Source of the DNA: GCA-2731375 sp964507245
GTDB lineage: Bacteria; Pseudomonadota; Alphaproteobacteria; GCA-2731375
Length of the DNA stretch: 64,000 nt
Reading direction: 5' to 3'
Assembly: GCA_964507245.1 (NCBI GenBank)
Contig: CAZDQC010000001.1
Location: 14,572-78,571 of the forward strand
A program made the translations under genes and the position numbers. Below are positions 63,799 through 64,000 of the stretch, one piece after another. A model generated the notes under the pieces. The model saw nothing but the letters and a program-made list of their open reading frames with translations, was not told the origin of the DNA and made no database searches. The first letter of the stretch is position 1, and the number at the start of each line of letters is the position of its first letter.

Positions 63799-64000
63799 TT
63801 GCAATCCAATATTGAATTGGTAATATTTGATATGGATGGTGTTCTGTGCCGTTATGATTTTGACGAACGGTTGCGGATTTTATCCGAAGTCACGGGGTTG
63901 CCTGCCGCGGATATTGACGCCGCCATCTTTCGATCCGGATTTGATGATCAAGGTGACCGCGGTCTGTATTCGGCTGAAAATTATTTGAGTCAATTCAGTG
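63799..64000 (+). CDS. HAD superfamily hydrolase, partial
   Basis: 67 codons are visible before the window ends. LVIFDMDGVLCRYDFDERL is HAD motif I, whose first Asp is the phosphorylated nucleophile. The start is TTG 63799, with AAAGGAG 8 bases upstream; no ATG precedes the motif in frame. Most likely a phosphatase of the beta-phosphoglucomutase-like group, but cap type and substrate lie outside the window. Confidence 0.85.
   Translation, partial: MQSNIELVIFDMDGVLCRYDFDERLRILSEVTGLPAADIDAAIFRSGFDDQGDRGLYSAENYLSQFS

Noticed and set aside
1..64000. CRISPR arrays, prophage or insertion sequences
   Set aside because: No regularly spaced repeats, transposase or phage structural genes were seen.

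Overview
The window is a draft-assembly scaffold from an alphaproteobacterium, most like Rhodospirillales or a related environmental lineage; this placement is inferred. The signs are the complete cytochrome c maturation operon (ccmABCDEFGHI) led by ispZ, the argD-argF-hslO-lipoprotein cluster, a DUF1674 (SdhAF4-type) gene beside rsmB and a heparinase-like gene, divergent mutM/ubiE, and CCA encoded in the tRNA. Four runs of exactly 100 N mark scaffold joins. One is demonstrably false, because the same 55 bases flank it on both sides.

Layout. 1-14493 is an accessory catabolic and transport region: an arylmalonate decarboxylase/maleate isomerase-family protein, a P450, three-gene SDR/molybdenum hydroxylase/class IV aminotransferase block, cupin, SDR, BASS-like and EamA transporters, and a fused hydantoinase A/B protein. 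Two genes here are decaying: an MFS transporter (6848-7498) and a MarR-type regulator (10690-10873). 14633-18071 holds a DjlA-like co-chaperone, a SelW-like selenoprotein with in-frame TGA, threonine aldolase, a MaoC-like protein and a 2-hydroxyacid dehydrogenase lying just behind tRNA-Gly(CCC). 18309-26169 has a radical SAM protein (5' end lost), a CoA-transferase, TrkH and an RND efflux pair. 26394-31351 is arginine biosynthesis (argE, argF, argD) with hslO and a lipoprotein. 31776-38910 has an EamA transporter, a molybdopterin oxidoreductase coupled to a class IV aminotransferase, and a tightly coupled pmbA-like/IMPase/MFS set.

39055-45096 is a housekeeping run: an SDR with altered active site, DUF1674, rsmB, rpe, heparinase-like, rpiA, ispZ. 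45096-53294 is the ccm operon, with a 2-hydroxyacid dehydrogenase gene inserted between ccmE and ccmF. 53423-64000 carries a crotonase, mutM, ubiE, recQ, a threonine dehydratase-like gene, a dienoyl-CoA isomerase-like crotonase, a thioesterase, arsC, an HSL-type esterase, an altronate/galactarate dehydratase-family protein and the start of a HAD hydrolase.

The strongest unusual element is the 70-residue selenoprotein at 15370-15582: its CxxU motif and downstream hairpin both fit bacterial selenocysteine insertion. No CRISPR array, phage or insertion sequence was seen.
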